DNA of 64,000 bases from Myxococcales bacterium (GCA_016191815.1 JACPVI010000057.1:1-64000), one strand, 5' to 3'; counted from the first letter of the stretch, positions 1 through 10,334 are shown. The notes: a model not told the origin generated them from the letters alone. Program-made: numbers and translations.

Positions 1-1
1 C

Positions 2-436
2 CTCGGCCTGCGAAACTTCTACGTGCAGGCAGGAGGCGACCTCTACCTCTCCGGTACCCGCTTCGGCCGCCCGTGGCGCGCCGGCATCCGGGATCCGCGA
101 GGCCCCCCGGACCGATCCTTCGCCCACCTCGAGCTCTCCGACGTGGCGTTCTCCACCAGCGGCGACTACGAGCGATTCTTCGTCGCCGGCGGCGTTCGCT
201 ACCACCACCTCATCGATCCGCGGACCTGCTGGCCGTCGCGCCGCTCGAGATCGGCCACCGTGCTCGCGAAGTCGGCCACCGACGCGGAGATCCTCACCAA
301 GGCGACCTTCATGCTGGGAGGCAAGGAGGGCCTCGAGCTGGCGCGCGCCTGGGGCGCCGAGGCGATCCTGGTGGACGGGGAGGGAAAGGTGCACGCGTCG
401 CCGGGAATCGACGGACGCATGGTGCCCTCACCCTGA
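2..436 (+). CDS. apbE: FAD:protein FMN transferase (ApbE family), 3' part
   Basis: The 5' end lies outside the window; the reading frame is open from base 2. ApbE enzymes attach FMN from FAD to a Thr of target flavoproteins such as Rnf/Nqr subunits, outside the cytoplasmic membrane. Visible family marks are the QAGGDLYLSG block near the left edge, the STSGDYERFF block, and YHHLIDPRT, which carries the conserved His-Ile/Leu-Asp-Pro stretch. The Gly that usually follows DPRT is Cys here. The C-terminal core (ATDAEILTKATFMLGG) and tail have normal family length. It converges on the CBS gene at 459. The family call is secure; the flavoprotein substrate cannot be told from here. Confidence 0.85.
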   Translation, partial: LGLRNFYVQAGGDLYLSGTRFGRPWRAGIRDPRGPPDRSFAHLELSDVAFSTSGDYERFFVAGGVRYHHLIDPRTCWPSRRSRSATVLAKSATDAEILTKATFMLGGKEGLELARAWGAEAILVDGEGKVHASPGIDGRMVPSP

Positions 437-442
437 CCCCTT
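425..442 (+). repeat. partial copy of dispersed CCCTCACCCTG-type repeat
   Basis: The stretch CCCTCACCCTGACCCCTT spans the apbE stop codon. It matches the outer arm of fuller copies at 18568-18605 and, inverted, 39703-39735. Such repeats commonly sit at gene ends in high-GC genomes. Confidence 0.4.
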
Positions 443-458
443 TCGGCGGAGTCTCGTT

Positions 459-866
459 TCAGCGCGCGGAGCGCCCGGTCCCCGAGGCGAGGAGCTCTTG
501 CGCGACCGCCACGAAGTCCGACTCGGTGACGATGCCCACCAACTGCTCGCCCTCGCCTACCACCGGCAGCGCCCCAATTTTCCGGTCCAGCATGATCTCC
601 GCCGCCCGGTGCGCGGGCGTCTCGGGCCGGACGGTGATCACCTCGCGGGTCATCACCTTGGACACCGGGAGCTTCTTGGCCCGGCCGGACCGGCCGAGCG
701 CCCGCATCACGTCGCGGTTGGAGACGATGCCAACCACGTGGCCCTTCTCGTCGACCACCGGAAGGTGGCGGATGTTGCCCAACTTCATCTCCACGTTGGC
801 CTGGGAGATCTCGTCCCTGGCGCGCAACGTCATCACGCCGGTCGTCATCAGGTCTTCCACGGTCAT
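459..866 (-). CDS. CBS-domain pair protein
   Basis: A 135-residue cytoplasmic protein made only of two CBS motifs (about residues 7-60 and 73-127). Each ends in the typical pattern of a hydrophobic strand followed by Gly-Ile-Val-(S/T)-x-x-D (VVGIVSNRDV and LVGIVTESDF). Stand-alone CBS pairs bind adenosine nucleotides and act as energy or redox sensors for partner proteins. The start is supported by a GGAGG ribosome site. It is the last gene of a minus-strand series with the hemerythrin-like gene, APS kinase and phosphotransferase, 81 nt behind the hemerythrin-like gene. The partner is unknown. Confidence 0.85.
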   Translation of the reverse strand: MTVEDLMTTGVMTLRARDEISQANVEMKLGNIRHLPVVDEKGHVVGIVSNRDVMRALGRSGRAKKLPVSKVMTREVITVRPETPAHRAAEIMLDRKIGALPVVGEGEQLVGIVTESDFVAVAQELLASGTGRSAR

Positions 867-947
867 CGCTTGGTCCTCCGGTCGCTCCGCCCCACCTTTC
901 GCCGGGCGCCGACCCTTACCACCTCGCGCTGCCCGCGGCGATCTGAC

Positions 948-1397
948 TCAGCCTCCGAAGCTCTCCGGCACCACGGTGTCGTCGCGGAGGAGCTCCGGCC
1001 GGAGGATGTCCCGATCCTCCGCCTCCAGATCCTCCCTCACCGTCGCGCAGACCGGGAGGGCGGCCTGGGCGAGCCCGCCCGCGTCCCCGTTCCTGCCGAG
1101 GTCTTTGAGCCGAGAGAGGGCCCCAAGGTGGACCTCGTGCACCCGCCGGAGCCTCTCGATCCTCAGGGTCATCCAGGCATCGCCGCCCTCGGCGAGGAGC
1201 GGGAAGAGCAGCTTCTCCTCGGACGCGACGTGTCGCTCGAGCGAGCCCGCCATCCGCGCCACCGCATCGCGCAGCCGCCCGGAGCGGCGGGCGTCGCCCC
1301 GGAGCGAAAGGTCGGCCAGGCGCGCCAAGACTCGCGCCCTTCGCCGGAGGCGAGCATGCTCGATGAGGAGCGCCTTCCGAACCTCGCTGGGCTTCAT
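948..1397 (-). CDS. hemerythrin-like domain protein
   Basis: A 149-residue, all-helical, Arg-rich protein with the layout of a hemerythrin four-helix bundle: His14 in helix 1, a His56-x3-Glu60 pair in ERHVASEEKLLFP, and His87/His90 in helix 3. The last helix reads DLEAEDRDIL, so the usual C-terminal His ligand seems replaced by an acidic residue. Hemerythrins bind a non-haem di-iron site and handle O2, NO or iron. The altered ligand set makes the metal state uncertain. It lies 26 nt downstream of the APS kinase gene in the same direction, so it probably shares its transcript. Confidence 0.65.
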   Translation of the reverse strand: MKPSEVRKALLIEHARLRRRARVLARLADLSLRGDARRSGRLRDAVARMAGSLERHVASEEKLLFPLLAEGGDAWMTLRIERLRRVHEVHLGALSRLKDLGRNGDAGGLAQAALPVCATVREDLEAEDRDILRPELLRDDTVVPESFGG

Positions 1398-1423
1398 GGT
1401 CGGGCCTCGGGAACGGTGGAATA

Positions 1424-2017
1424 TCAGCTCCGCGACGGCGCGTGGCGGGCCGGCGGTCTGCTCCGTCTGCGGCTGAACGGCTGCCGTCCAGGCCCAATCA
1501 TCGCCCTCCCCTGGCGGGGGAGGGTCCTCTCGAGCACCTCCTCGACCGCCCGCGCGTCCCGCCCGCCCTTGGCCACCACCTCGGGCTTCGAGGGTGGCTC
1601 GTAGCGCACTCCGGCTCCCGGGAGCGTGGGCGCCAGGCCGGCTCTCGCTCGCGCGTAGAGGCCCTTGGTGTCCCTCCGGGCGCACTCCTCGGCGGAGACG
1701 TCGAGGTAGACCTCCAGGAAACGAGGGGCGAGCTTCCGGGCACGCGCCCGGATGACGCGGCGGTGGGCGGTGGCGGCCACCAGCACCACCAGGCCCTGGC
1801 GCGCGAGGGCGCCGGCGAGGTTGGCGAGCGTGGCGTAGAAGCGCTCGCGCTCCTCCGGAGAGTAGCCGGGCGACGGCACCAGCGACCTGCGCACCTCGTC
1901 GCCGTCGAGGAGAACGCTCGCCCGCCCGCGCTGCCGAAGCTTCCTGAGCACCGCGCCCGCGAAAGTGCTCTTCCCCGAGGAGGGGCGCCCTGTCACCCAC
2001 ACCACCCAGCCCTTCAA
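1424..2017 (-). CDS. cysC: adenylyl-sulfate kinase (APS kinase)
   Basis: A 197-residue P-loop kinase that phosphorylates adenosine 5'-phosphosulfate to PAPS. Seen are Walker A GRPSSGKST near the N-terminus, DGDEVRRSL (family DGDNVRxGL), RRDTKGLYARARAG (family RDPKGLYxKAR) and the GAGVRYEPPSKPE block. The likely start is a TTG overlapping the stop of the upstream phosphotransferase (TTGA), so translation is probably coupled. No sulfate adenylyltransferase gene is nearby, so the kinase may serve sulfation or act on another nucleotide substrate. The final 30 or so residues run through an inverted-repeat element and look like junk extension. Confidence 0.8.
   Translation of the reverse strand: MKGWVVWVTGRPSSGKSTFAGAVLRKLRQRGRASVLLDGDEVRRSLVPSPGYSPEERERFYATLANLAGALARQGLVVLVAATAHRRVIRARARKLAPRFLEVYLDVSAEECARRDTKGLYARARAGLAPTLPGAGVRYEPPSKPEVVAKGGRDARAVEEVLERTLPRQGRAMIGPGRQPFSRRRSRPPARHAPSRS
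1504..1524. repeat. CCCTCCCC/GGGGAGGG inverted repeat inside cysC 3' end
   Basis: Eight-base arms CCCTCCCC (1504-1511) and GGGGAGGG (1517-1524) flank a TGGCG loop. It lies in the C-terminal tail of cysC, beyond the normal end of the APS kinase fold, and resembles the core of the gene-end repeats at 18568 and 39703. Confidence 0.45.
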
Positions 2018-3102
2018 GGGAACAGCTCCTCGGCCCAGGAAGGATCGAAGGAGGGCGCCTCCAGCGCGCGCTCGGCCAGCGAGAGGAGCGCGTCCCGCGC
2101 CTCGGCCGGAAAGGCGGGGTAGAAGCGCGGGCTCGACACCACGAGCGCCCGCCACGCGAAGAATGGGGCTGCCACCTCGAGGAGCAGGCGGTCGCCGCTC
2201 AGCTCCAGGTACGCGCTCCAGAAATGCCGCCAGAGCGACATCAGTCCGGCGCACCTCGCCGGCTGCTCCAAGGCGAAGAAGACGTAGTTGATGGCCAGGG
2301 CAGTGACGTCGTCGGCGGGCTCGCCGCGGCCGCCGCGGCTGGCGTCCAGGGCGGTGAAGCGCGCGCCCTCCTCGAAGAGGATGTTGAAGGGATGGAAGTC
2401 CCCGTGCGTGCGCGCAAGCCGGCCCTCGCGGCCGCGGAGGCGCCACCTCCAGGCGAGGCAGCGCTCCTCGAGGTGGCGCAGCCTCGCGGCGCTCGTCCCG
2501 GGCACCCTCGGGGGGTAGCCGTCCACGATGCCGAAGATGCCCTCCCCGTGGCCCAGAAGGTCCCGCACCGCGCGGCGGTACGCCGGAGCGTCGTCCATCT
2601 TCCGCGCGTGCAGCTCGGCCAGGTACCGCGCCAGCGCCTCGCAGCGCAGGTGGTCGAGCGAGGTGGCCGAGGCCTCGCGCGCGATGCGGCGGAGGTCCTC
2701 GGCGTACGGCACGCCTCGGGCGAACTCGGTGAGCAGGTAGAACTCCCCCGTCCCGCGCAGGGAGAGCAGCTGGCCGTCCGCGATGGCGCCCACGTCGAGC
2801 GCCTTCACATGCCTGGGCATCTCGCGGTAGGTGTCGTAGGCGAGGATCAGCCCCGCCGCCCGGTCGGCGCGCCGGTCGTGCCCGTACTCGTCGGAGGTCG
2901 CCCAGCGGAGCACCAGCCACCGCCTCTCGCCCGACGTCTGCTCCAGCTCCACCGCGAGGGGGCGCCCGTAGCCCGCCGCCTTTCCGGTGGCCCCGGTGCC
3001 GGTGTCGGCCGCGAGCGCGCGCACCCCCTGAATCCTCGCCCCGGGGAAGAGCGAGGCCAAAAGCTCGCATAGCCCTGCCGGCACCTCCGCGCCGACGCCC
3101 AT
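2014..3102 (-). CDS. aminoglycoside phosphotransferase-like kinase (APH fold)
   Basis: A 362-residue protein-kinase-like small-molecule kinase. The catalytic loop is THGDFHPFNILF (HGDxxxxN type), followed by the metal-binding block FTALDASRGGRGEPADD, where the usual Ile-Asp-Trp is Leu-Asp-Ala. An N-terminal lobe with VLRWA holds the ATP-side strand. The ATG at 3102 is chosen because upstream codons are low-complexity and lack conservation. Its stop overlaps the APS kinase start, which ties two kinases into one transcription unit. The substrate (sugar, nucleoside or choline-like) is not evident; antibiotic resistance is only one possibility. Confidence 0.75.
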   Translation of the reverse strand: MGVGAEVPAGLCELLASLFPGARIQGVRALAADTGTGATGKAAGYGRPLAVELEQTSGERRWLVLRWATSDEYGHDRRADRAAGLILAYDTYREMPRHVKALDVGAIADGQLLSLRGTGEFYLLTEFARGVPYAEDLRRIAREASATSLDHLRCEALARYLAELHARKMDDAPAYRRAVRDLLGHGEGIFGIVDGYPPRVPGTSAARLRHLEERCLAWRWRLRGREGRLARTHGDFHPFNILFEEGARFTALDASRGGRGEPADDVTALAINYVFFALEQPARCAGLMSLWRHFWSAYLELSGDRLLLEVAAPFFAWRALVVSSPRFYPAFPAEARDALLSLAERALEAPSFDPSWAEELFP

Positions 3103-3367
3103 GACGCCAATCGGCCTCCGGCCGGAAGGTAGTGACGATGCCCCTGGGGGGGCTGGCGTTTGCCCGCTCGAACGCCTCCCGCTCGGGCTTGTGGGCGCCA
3201 GAGCACTAGCTTCATGTCGCCTCCCGGACAAAGGTTGGGCGCGAAGTGCACCGAGGGCCCCTGTGCCCTGCGGCCTGGGCCGCGTGGATTCGCTCGCTTC
3301 GTTGCCAACGAGACGCTAAAGGCAGGCTAAATTGAAGGTCCCGGGCGCGGCCATTACTTTCGCGCCG

Positions 3368-4510
3368 ATGGCAGAAACCTTGTTCGAGGAGCTGAAACGC
3401 TACGTCCATTTCGGACCCTCCGACGAGGAGGCCCTGCGTTCGCTCTACCCGGTGATCAAGCCGGAGTTCGCCCGCATCGCCGAGGTGTTCTACGCCCGCA
3501 TCCTGGAGCACGACGAGGCCCGCACCGCGCTCCAGGGGGGCGAGGCCCAGGTCGGCCATCTGAAGATCACCCTGCAGGGTTGGATGGAGAAGCTGTTCAA
3601 CGGGCCCTGGGACCAGGAGTACTACGAGCTGAGGGCCCGCATCGGCAGGGTGCACGTGCGGATCGCGCTTCCCCAGCACTACATGCTGGCGGCGATGAAC
3701 GTGGTCCGCACCGAGATGAACGGCATCCTCGACCGGACCCTGATGGGCAAGCCGGACGTGATGAGGAAGCGCGCCGCCCTGGCGAAGGTCCTCGATCTCG
3801 ACCTGGCGATCATGCTCCACACCTACCGGGAGGACCTGCTCGCCAAGCACGCGCGGATCGAGCGGCTCTCCACCTTCGGCCAGCTCGTGGGCTCGATCGG
3901 TCACGAGCTGAGGAACCCGCTCGGAGTGATGGAGACCTCGCTGTACATCCTCAAGGGAAAGCTTTCGGGCGACGAGCGGGTCTCCAAGCACCTGGAGCGC
4001 ATCTCGGATCAGCTCAAGATCGCCAACGACATCATCACCCAGCTCCTGGACATGATCCGCGAGCGCCCGCTGTTGCGGCAGCCGGTTGCGCTGGTGGAGG
4101 TGGTCGGCGAGGCGGTGCACGCGGTGAAGCTCCCCGAGCGGGTGAAGGTGTCGGTGGAGGGGCTCTCGGCGCTGCCGGCGATCGAGGCCGACTCCGCGCA
4201 GCTCCGGCAGGTGTTCCTGAACCTGGTGGAGAACGCGGTGCAGGCGGTCTCGCCGGACGGCGAGGTGTGGGTCCAAGGCCGCGAGCAACCCCGCGGGGTG
4301 GAGGTGTCCGTGGAGGACAGCGGGCCCGGCGTCGATCCCTCCATCCGCGCCCGGCTGTTCGAGCCTTTGGTCACCACCAAGCCGAAGGGGATCGGCCTGG
4401 GGCTGGCGCTGGTGAAGCGGATCGTGGAGCGCCACGGGGGGAGCATCACCTACGAGACCGGGAGGACGGGCGGCGCGCGGTTCGTGGTGCGACTGCCGCT
4501 GCGCGGCTGA
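3368..4510 (+). CDS. globin-coupled sensor histidine kinase
   Basis: A 380-residue cytoplasmic kinase. Residues 1-155 form a protoglobin domain, with [16 protein letters not shown] giving His96 as the probable proximal haem ligand. Then come HisKA with the phospho-His in SIGHELRNP (His179) and a HATPase with N-box [16 protein letters not shown] and [12 protein letters not shown]. The haem domain should bind O2, NO or CO and gate autophosphorylation. The ATG at 3368 is preferred over upstream starts because the protoglobin domain begins there. It heads an operon of three: the double receiver starts 6 nt after its stop, and a receiver-kinase overlaps that. A receiver in the next gene is the likely phosphate acceptor. 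Confidence 0.9.
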   Translation: MAETLFEELKRYVHFGPSDEEALRSLYPVIKPEFARIAEVFYARILEHDEARTALQGGEAQVGHLKITLQGWMEKLFNGPWDQEYYELRARIGRVHVRIALPQHYMLAAMNVVRTEMNGILDRTLMGKPDVMRKRAALAKVLDLDLAIMLHTYREDLLAKHARIERLSTFGQLVGSIGHELRNPLGVMETSLYILKGKLSGDERVSKHLERISDQLKIANDIITQLLDMIRERPLLRQPVALVEVVGEAVHAVKLPERVKVSVEGLSALPAIEADSAQLRQVFLNLVENAVQAVSPDGEVWVQGREQPRGVEVSVEDSGPGVDPSIRARLFEPLVTTKPKGIGLGLALVKRIVERHGGSITYETGRTGGARFVVRLPLRG

Positions 4511-4516
4511 TGCGCG

Positions 4517-5224
4517 ATGGCGAGCCTTCTCCTGGTCGATGACAACCTCGAGCTGGCGGAGAACGTCTCGGAGATCCTCCGCGACCGGGGCGACGAGGTG
4601 GACGTCGCCACCGAGGGCCTGGAGGCCTTGCGGTTGCTCAAGGGCCGTCGCTACGACGTGCTCATCACCGACATGAAGATGCCAGGGATGACCGGCGCCC
4701 AGCTGGTCCACGAGGCCCGGTCGGTGGACCCCGGTCTCCCGGTGATCGCGCTCACCGCCTACACCAGCCGGACCGACCTCCGCACCGCGCGCAACGACGG
4801 GCTTTTGGCGGTGCTGGGAAAGCCGCCTCCCTTGCCGCTGATGTTCGAGCTGTTGTCCGCGGCGCGGAGGGATGGGATCGTCGCCTTGGTGGAGGACGAC
4901 GAGGCGCTCTCGGACAACCTGTGCGAGGCGATGCGGGCGAGGGGCTTCACCGCGGTCACCGCGAACACCCTCATCGAGGCCACCCGGCTCGGGAACATCC
5001 GCCCGTTCGCCGCGGTGGTGGACCTGGTATTGCCCGGAGGGCCCTACGGAGAGGTGATGAACCACCTGGACAAGCGCTTCCCCGGCTTGCCGCAGGTCGT
5101 CATCACCGCGCACAGAGAAGTGTCGCTCCCGAAGCCGCCTCACCGTATCTTCTACAAGCCCTTCGACACGGGCCAGCTCCTGTCGGAGCTAGAGAAGCTC
5201 TACGCGCAAAAAACCAAGCGATGA
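4517..5224 (+). CDS. response regulator with two receiver domains
   Basis: A 235-residue protein consisting of two REC domains and no output domain. REC1 has acidic pocket VDDN, phospho-Asp52 in ITDMKMPG and Lys102 in LGKP. REC2 has VEDDE, Asp169 in VVDLVLPG, Thr in VITAH and Lys214 in FYKPF. Both keep all phosphorylation residues, so the protein can be a two-port relay or phosphate sink between the globin kinase upstream and the receiver-kinase downstream. Its stop overlaps the next start (ATGA), implying coupled translation. Confidence 0.9.
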   Translation: MASLLLVDDNLELAENVSEILRDRGDEVDVATEGLEALRLLKGRRYDVLITDMKMPGMTGAQLVHEARSVDPGLPVIALTAYTSRTDLRTARNDGLLAVLGKPPPLPLMFELLSAARRDGIVALVEDDEALSDNLCEAMRARGFTAVTANTLIEATRLGNIRPFAAVVDLVLPGGPYGEVMNHLDKRFPGLPQVVITAHREVSLPKPPHRIFYKPFDTGQLLSELEKLYAQKTKR

Positions 5225-6315
5225 CCGCAGCCGCGCAGCCTGCCCGAGTCCTGGTGGTCGACGACAACCGGTCCCTGGCGGAGAACCTGGAGGACATACT
5301 CAACGAGGCGGGCTACGAGGTGCGCCGCGCCGAGACCTGCCAGGCCGCCGAGGAGCGGGCGAGGGAAGGGCTGGAGGTCGCGCTGGTTGACCTCAAGCTG
5401 CCCGACGGCGACGGCACCGCGCTGGCCGGCAGGCTGAAGGCGATCCGTCCGGAGTGCGAGGTGATCCTCCTCACCGGGTTCGCCACGGTGGAGTCGGCGG
5501 CGGCGGCGGTGCGCTCCGGGGCCTGGGCGTACCTGGTCAAGCCGGCGGCCACCTCCGAGGTGCTGCTCACGGTGGAGCAGGCGCTCAGGCAAGTGCGGCT
5601 CCAGTACGAGAAGCGCGAGCTGGCGCGTCGGGCGCAGGTGGCGGAGAAGCTGGCGGCGGTGGGCACCCTCACCGCCGGGCTGTCGCACGAGATTCGAAAC
5701 CCCCTGAACGCGGCGGCGCTGCAACTTCAAGTACTGGAGCGGAGGTTGCAGAAGCTATCGCCGGAGCTTCGGCCGTCGCTGATCGAGCCCTTGCACCTGG
5801 TGCGGGACGAGATCCAGAGGCTGGACCACGTGCTCCAGGACTTCTTGCAGTTCGCGCGGCCGGCGCAGTTCCAGCCGGTGGCGGTGGACTTGAAGGACGT
5901 CCTGGAGAAGGTGGTGGCGCTGTTGGGAGGAGACGCGGAGCGGCGAGGCATCAAGATGGAGCTGCAATGTGCGCCCTTGCCGCCGGTGGCGGGCGATGAG
6001 GGGAGGCTCCGGCAGGTGTTCATGAACCTCTGCTTGAACGCGCTGGAGTCCACTCCTTCCGGCGGCGCGGTGCGGATCTTCTCGCGACCGGACAGCCACG
6101 AGGTGGTCTCCCACGTCGATGACAGCGGGCCGGGGATCTCGCCGGAGATCGCCGATCGGATCTTCGAGCCGTTCTTCACCACCAAGGAGAGCGGCTCCGG
6201 CCTGGGGCTGCCGATCGTGCATGCGATCGTCACCCAGCACTGCGGGGCGGTGGAGGTACAGAGGGCGCCCACCGGGGGGGCGCGCTTCACGGTGCGCCTG
6301 CCTCGGGCTCGATAG
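5221..6315 (+). CDS. receiver-histidine kinase hybrid
   Basis: A 364-residue cytoplasmic protein with REC at residues 8-122 (Asp57 in LVDLKLPDG, Thr/Gly in LLTGF, Lys in LVKPA). A coiled coil, HisKA (His156 in GLSHEIRNP) and HATPase (NLCLNALE, DDSGPGIS, GSGLGLPIVHAI) follow. Unlike classical hybrid kinases the receiver is N-terminal, so phosphorylation of the REC domain probably controls the kinase. With the globin kinase and double receiver it forms an O2/NO-type multistep relay. It converges on the NtrC-type regulator gene at 6318, which is a natural but unproved target. Confidence 0.9.
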   Translation: MTAAAQPARVLVVDDNRSLAENLEDILNEAGYEVRRAETCQAAEERAREGLEVALVDLKLPDGDGTALAGRLKAIRPECEVILLTGFATVESAAAAVRSGAWAYLVKPAATSEVLLTVEQALRQVRLQYEKRELARRAQVAEKLAAVGTLTAGLSHEIRNPLNAAALQLQVLERRLQKLSPELRPSLIEPLHLVRDEIQRLDHVLQDFLQFARPAQFQPVAVDLKDVLEKVVALLGGDAERRGIKMELQCAPLPPVAGDEGRLRQVFMNLCLNALESTPSGGAVRIFSRPDSHEVVSHVDDSGPGISPEIADRIFEPFFTTKESGSGLGLPIVHAIVTQHCGAVEVQRAPTGGARFTVRLPRAR

Positions 6316-6317
6316 GA

Positions 6318-7736
6318 CTACGGCCTCGGGGCCCGCGTCGCCGACGGCTCCTCCTCGGCCTCCGGCGCGCCCTCGCGCGGCGCCTGGCCGCCGTACTCCT
6401 TGAGCCGGTACTGGATCTTCCGCACGCTGATCCCGAGGATCTCCGCCGCCCGGGTGGTCGAGCCGTTCACCATCTCCAAGGTGCGCAGGATGGCCTCCCG
6501 CTCGATCTCGTACATCGTGGCGCCGGGGATCAGCCCGCCCGAGGATTTCTCCCGCGGCCTCGGGCCACGCAAAGTCGCCGGCAGGTCGTCCGCGGTCAGC
6601 TCGGAGGCGGTGGCCAAGACCACCGCCCGCTCCACCACGTTCTCCAGCTCCCGCACGTTCCCCGGCCAGTCGTGCGCCAGCAGCGCGTTCAAGGTGCCCG
6701 GAGCCAGGCCCTTCACCTGCTTGCCGTAGCTGCTCGCGTACTTGTCCACGAAATGCGCCACCAGCGCCGGGATGTCCCCCTTGCGCTTCCTCAGCGGCGG
6801 CAACGTCACCGCCACCACGTTCAGCCGGTAGAAGAGGTCCTCCCGGAAGTGGCCCGCCTTCACCTCTCCGGCCAGGTCCTTGTTGGTGGCCGCCACCAGC
6901 CTCACGTCCACCTTCAAGGTCTGCGTGCCGCCCACCCGCTCGAACTCCTTCTGCTGCAACACCCGGAGGAGCTTGATCTGCAACGCCGGGCTGATCTCCC
7001 CGATCTCGTCGAGGAAGAGCGTCCCGCCGTCGGCCAGCTCGAACCTCCCTTCCCTCCTCCCCACCGCGCCGGTGAACGAACCCTTCTCGTGCCCGAACAG
7101 CTCGCTCTCCAACAGCGTCTCCGAGAGCGCCGCGCAGTTCACCTTGATGAAGGGCCGGTCCTTCCGCGGCGACTCCTCGTGCAGCGCCTGGGCGATCAGC
7201 TCCTTGCCGGTGCCGGACTCGCCCAGGATCAGCACCGTGGCCTTGGTCGGCGCGGCCCGCTTCACCACTTCGAACACCGCCTGCAGCTCCGGGCTCTCCC
7301 CGACGATGTTCTGGAACTTGTGCCGCTCGCGCAGCCGCTCGCGCAGCGCCGCGGCGTCCCGCACTAGCCGCCGCTTCTCCAGCGCCTTCTCCACCACCAC
7401 CCGCACCGCCGCCATGTCCAGCGGCTTCACCAGGTAGTGCTCCGCCCCCGAGCGCATCGCCTCCACCGCCGCCTCGATGCTCCCGTAGGCGGTCATCATC
7501 ACGAAGGCCGCGTCGTGCCCGTCCTCCTTCGCCTTCCGAAGCAGGGTGAGCCCGTCCATCTTCGGCATCCGGACGTCCGCCAGCACTGCCTCCGGGCCGA
7601 AGTCCGACATCACCGAGAGCGCCTCCTCCCCATCGGAGGCCTCCGCCACGTCGAACCCCTCCTCCCGCAAGAGCACCTTCAACGCCTCGCGAGCGTTCTG
7701 CTCGTCGTCCACCACCAGGATTCGAGGGTTGGCCAC
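6318..7736 (-). CDS. sigma-54-dependent response regulator (NtrC type)
   Basis: A 472-residue transcription activator. Its REC domain has phospho-Asp54 in [11 protein letters not shown] and Lys in LVKPLD. The AAA+ domain has Walker A GESGTGKE, the sigma-54 contact loop GSFTGA, Walker [10 protein letters not shown] and arginine fingers. A Fis-type HTH ([19 protein letters not shown]) ends the protein. The GTG start at 7736 follows a GAGG ribosome site, and the REC fold begins immediately. A sigma-54 promoter and two palindromes lie directly upstream, which suggests self-activation. The gene faces the three-gene relay operon, so those kinases are candidate phosphodonors. Confidence 0.92.
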   Translation of the reverse strand: MANPRILVVDDEQNAREALKVLLREEGFDVAEASDGEEALSVMSDFGPEAVLADVRMPKMDGLTLLRKAKEDGHDAAFVMMTAYGSIEAAVEAMRSGAEHYLVKPLDMAAVRVVVEKALEKRRLVRDAAALRERLRERHKFQNIVGESPELQAVFEVVKRAAPTKATVLILGESGTGKELIAQALHEESPRKDRPFIKVNCAALSETLLESELFGHEKGSFTGAVGRREGRFELADGGTLFLDEIGEISPALQIKLLRVLQQKEFERVGGTQTLKVDVRLVAATNKDLAGEVKAGHFREDLFYRLNVVAVTLPPLRKRKGDIPALVAHFVDKYASSYGKQVKGLAPGTLNALLAHDWPGNVRELENVVERAVVLATASELTADDLPATLRGPRPREKSSGGLIPGATMYEIEREAILRTLEMVNGSTTRAAEILGISVRKIQYRLKEYGGQAPREGAPEAEEEPSATRAPRP

Positions 7737-7768
7737 GGTCCGGTCCTCAGATCGATCAGCGCTCCTGT

Positions 7769-7784
7769 AGCAATCACCTTGCCC
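7769..7784 (-). promoter_or_regulatory. sigma-54 promoter of the NtrC-type regulator
   Basis: Read on the minus strand the sequence is GGGCAAGGTGATTGCT. It carries the invariant GG and GC of the -24/-12 boxes exactly 10 nt apart and matches TGGCACG-N4-TTGCT except at two places. The start codon at 7736 lies about 34 nt downstream with GAGG before it, so the leader would be about 20-25 nt. Confidence 0.7.
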
Positions 7785-7801
7785 GCCCCCAGGGGGCTCT
7801 C

Positions 7802-7820
7802 TCGCGCAAATTATGCGCGA
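7802..7820. promoter_or_regulatory. palindromic site, probable activator-binding (UAS 1)
   Basis: A perfect inverted repeat TCGCGCA-AATTA-TGCGCGA with 7-bp arms. Its centre is about 50 bp upstream of the expected sigma-54 start site. It lies in the region shared with the divergent peptide transporter. Confidence 0.55.
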
Positions 7821-7840
7821 TTTTCGGAGGGCTGTCGCGA

Positions 7841-7859
7841 GGCGCGAAAGTTTTGCGCC
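7841..7859. promoter_or_regulatory. second palindromic site (UAS 2)
   Basis: GGCGC and GCGCC arms flank an A/T-rich centre (GAAAGTTTT). It resembles the first site and its centre lies 39 bp from it, close to four helical turns, as expected for paired enhancer sites. Confidence 0.45.
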
Positions 7860-7965
7860 GACGGCGAGCGGGGCCGGCATTTCGGCCTTCTAACGCCTGG
7901 CGAGGGCGGTGGAACTCCGGAAACCAGTGCTGGCCTGGGGCTGCCCGTTGAGCGAGAAAGCGGGC

Positions 7966-9429
<1,464 letters not shown>

Positions 9430-9441
9430 GCTCGCCTCCCA

Positions 9442-10329
9442 ATGTCGCGGTGGCTCGCCATCGGGCTCGCTCTCTGCCTGGGCGCGTGCGGCCCCAAGGG
9501 GCTCAGGGCGCGGCTGGCCAACGCCGAGAAGCGCGCGGTCCAGGCGGAAGCCGCTCTGGACGAGGCCGAGCGGAGGCTGGACGAGATGGACGCCGGCGGC
9601 GCGGAGGGGAAGCTCCGCGACGCCCGCTCAGCACTCGAGGACCCAGACGTAGGCTACTACCCCGAGCGCGAGATGATCGCCGACAGGCTGGACGCCGCCG
9701 AGCGCAGGCTGGAAGGGGTGAAGAAAGAGAAGGACCGCCGCGAGCTGGAGAAGAAGGTGGCCGAGCGAAAGAAGGAGATCGAGTTCCGCATGGAGGAAGT
9801 GAAGCGGGCGATCGAGGAAGCCCGGGCGCCGGAGGCGACCCGCTCCCGGGCGGACGGGCTCAAGGACGCGATGGAGGACCTCTCCGGCGTCCTCGAGGAC
9901 GGCAAGGAACTGGAGGGCCGGCACGGCGCCTACGCCCGATTCGCCCTTGACGCGCGCCGCTCGCTGGAGCAGGGCCGCAAGGAGCTTTCGGTCGTCCAGG
10001 CGCGGGTGAGCTTCGCCGGCGGTCCGGGCGCGGCCTACCTCGAAGGCCGGTCGCTCGCGCAAGAGGCCCGTGGAGAGAAGAGCAAGGAGCGCCGCGGGAA
10101 GCTGTTCGGCGAGGCGAGGGCGCGCCTCAAGTCGTGCGCGCTGGATGGAAAGGAGATGCTCGCTGCCGAGGCGAAGCTGGCCCGCTCGCCGATCGCGCTG
10201 GACGGCGAGGTGCTCTCCGCGGGGGTAATCACCTCCCGCTGCGAGTCGGAGGCGGACTCGGTCGGGAAGCCGGCGGCGAAGAAGGCTCGGCCGGCGGCGA
10301 AGTCCTCCGGCAAGAAGAAGCTTCGCTAA
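9442..10329 (+). CDS. coiled-coil lipoprotein
   Basis: A 295-residue protein with a signal peptide and lipobox LGAC (Cys at about residue 15). A long, highly charged coiled coil rich in Glu, Arg, Lys and Ala covers residues 20-170. A less ordered middle and a Lys/Ala-rich tail (KKARPAAKSSGKKK) follow. It is probably anchored in the outer or inner membrane with a rod-like periplasmic body and a basic tail able to bind peptidoglycan or nucleic acid. No enzyme motif is visible. It begins 12 nt after the transporter stop and may be cotranscribed. I do not recognise the family. Confidence 0.7.
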   Translation: MSRWLAIGLALCLGACGPKGLRARLANAEKRAVQAEAALDEAERRLDEMDAGGAEGKLRDARSALEDPDVGYYPEREMIADRLDAAERRLEGVKKEKDRRELEKKVAERKKEIEFRMEEVKRAIEEARAPEATRSRADGLKDAMEDLSGVLEDGKELEGRHGAYARFALDARRSLEQGRKELSVVQARVSFAGGPGAAYLEGRSLAQEARGEKSKERRGKLFGEARARLKSCALDGKEMLAAEAKLARSPIALDGEVLSAGVITSRCESEADSVGKPAAKKARPAAKSSGKKKLR

Positions 10330-10334
10330 GGCGC

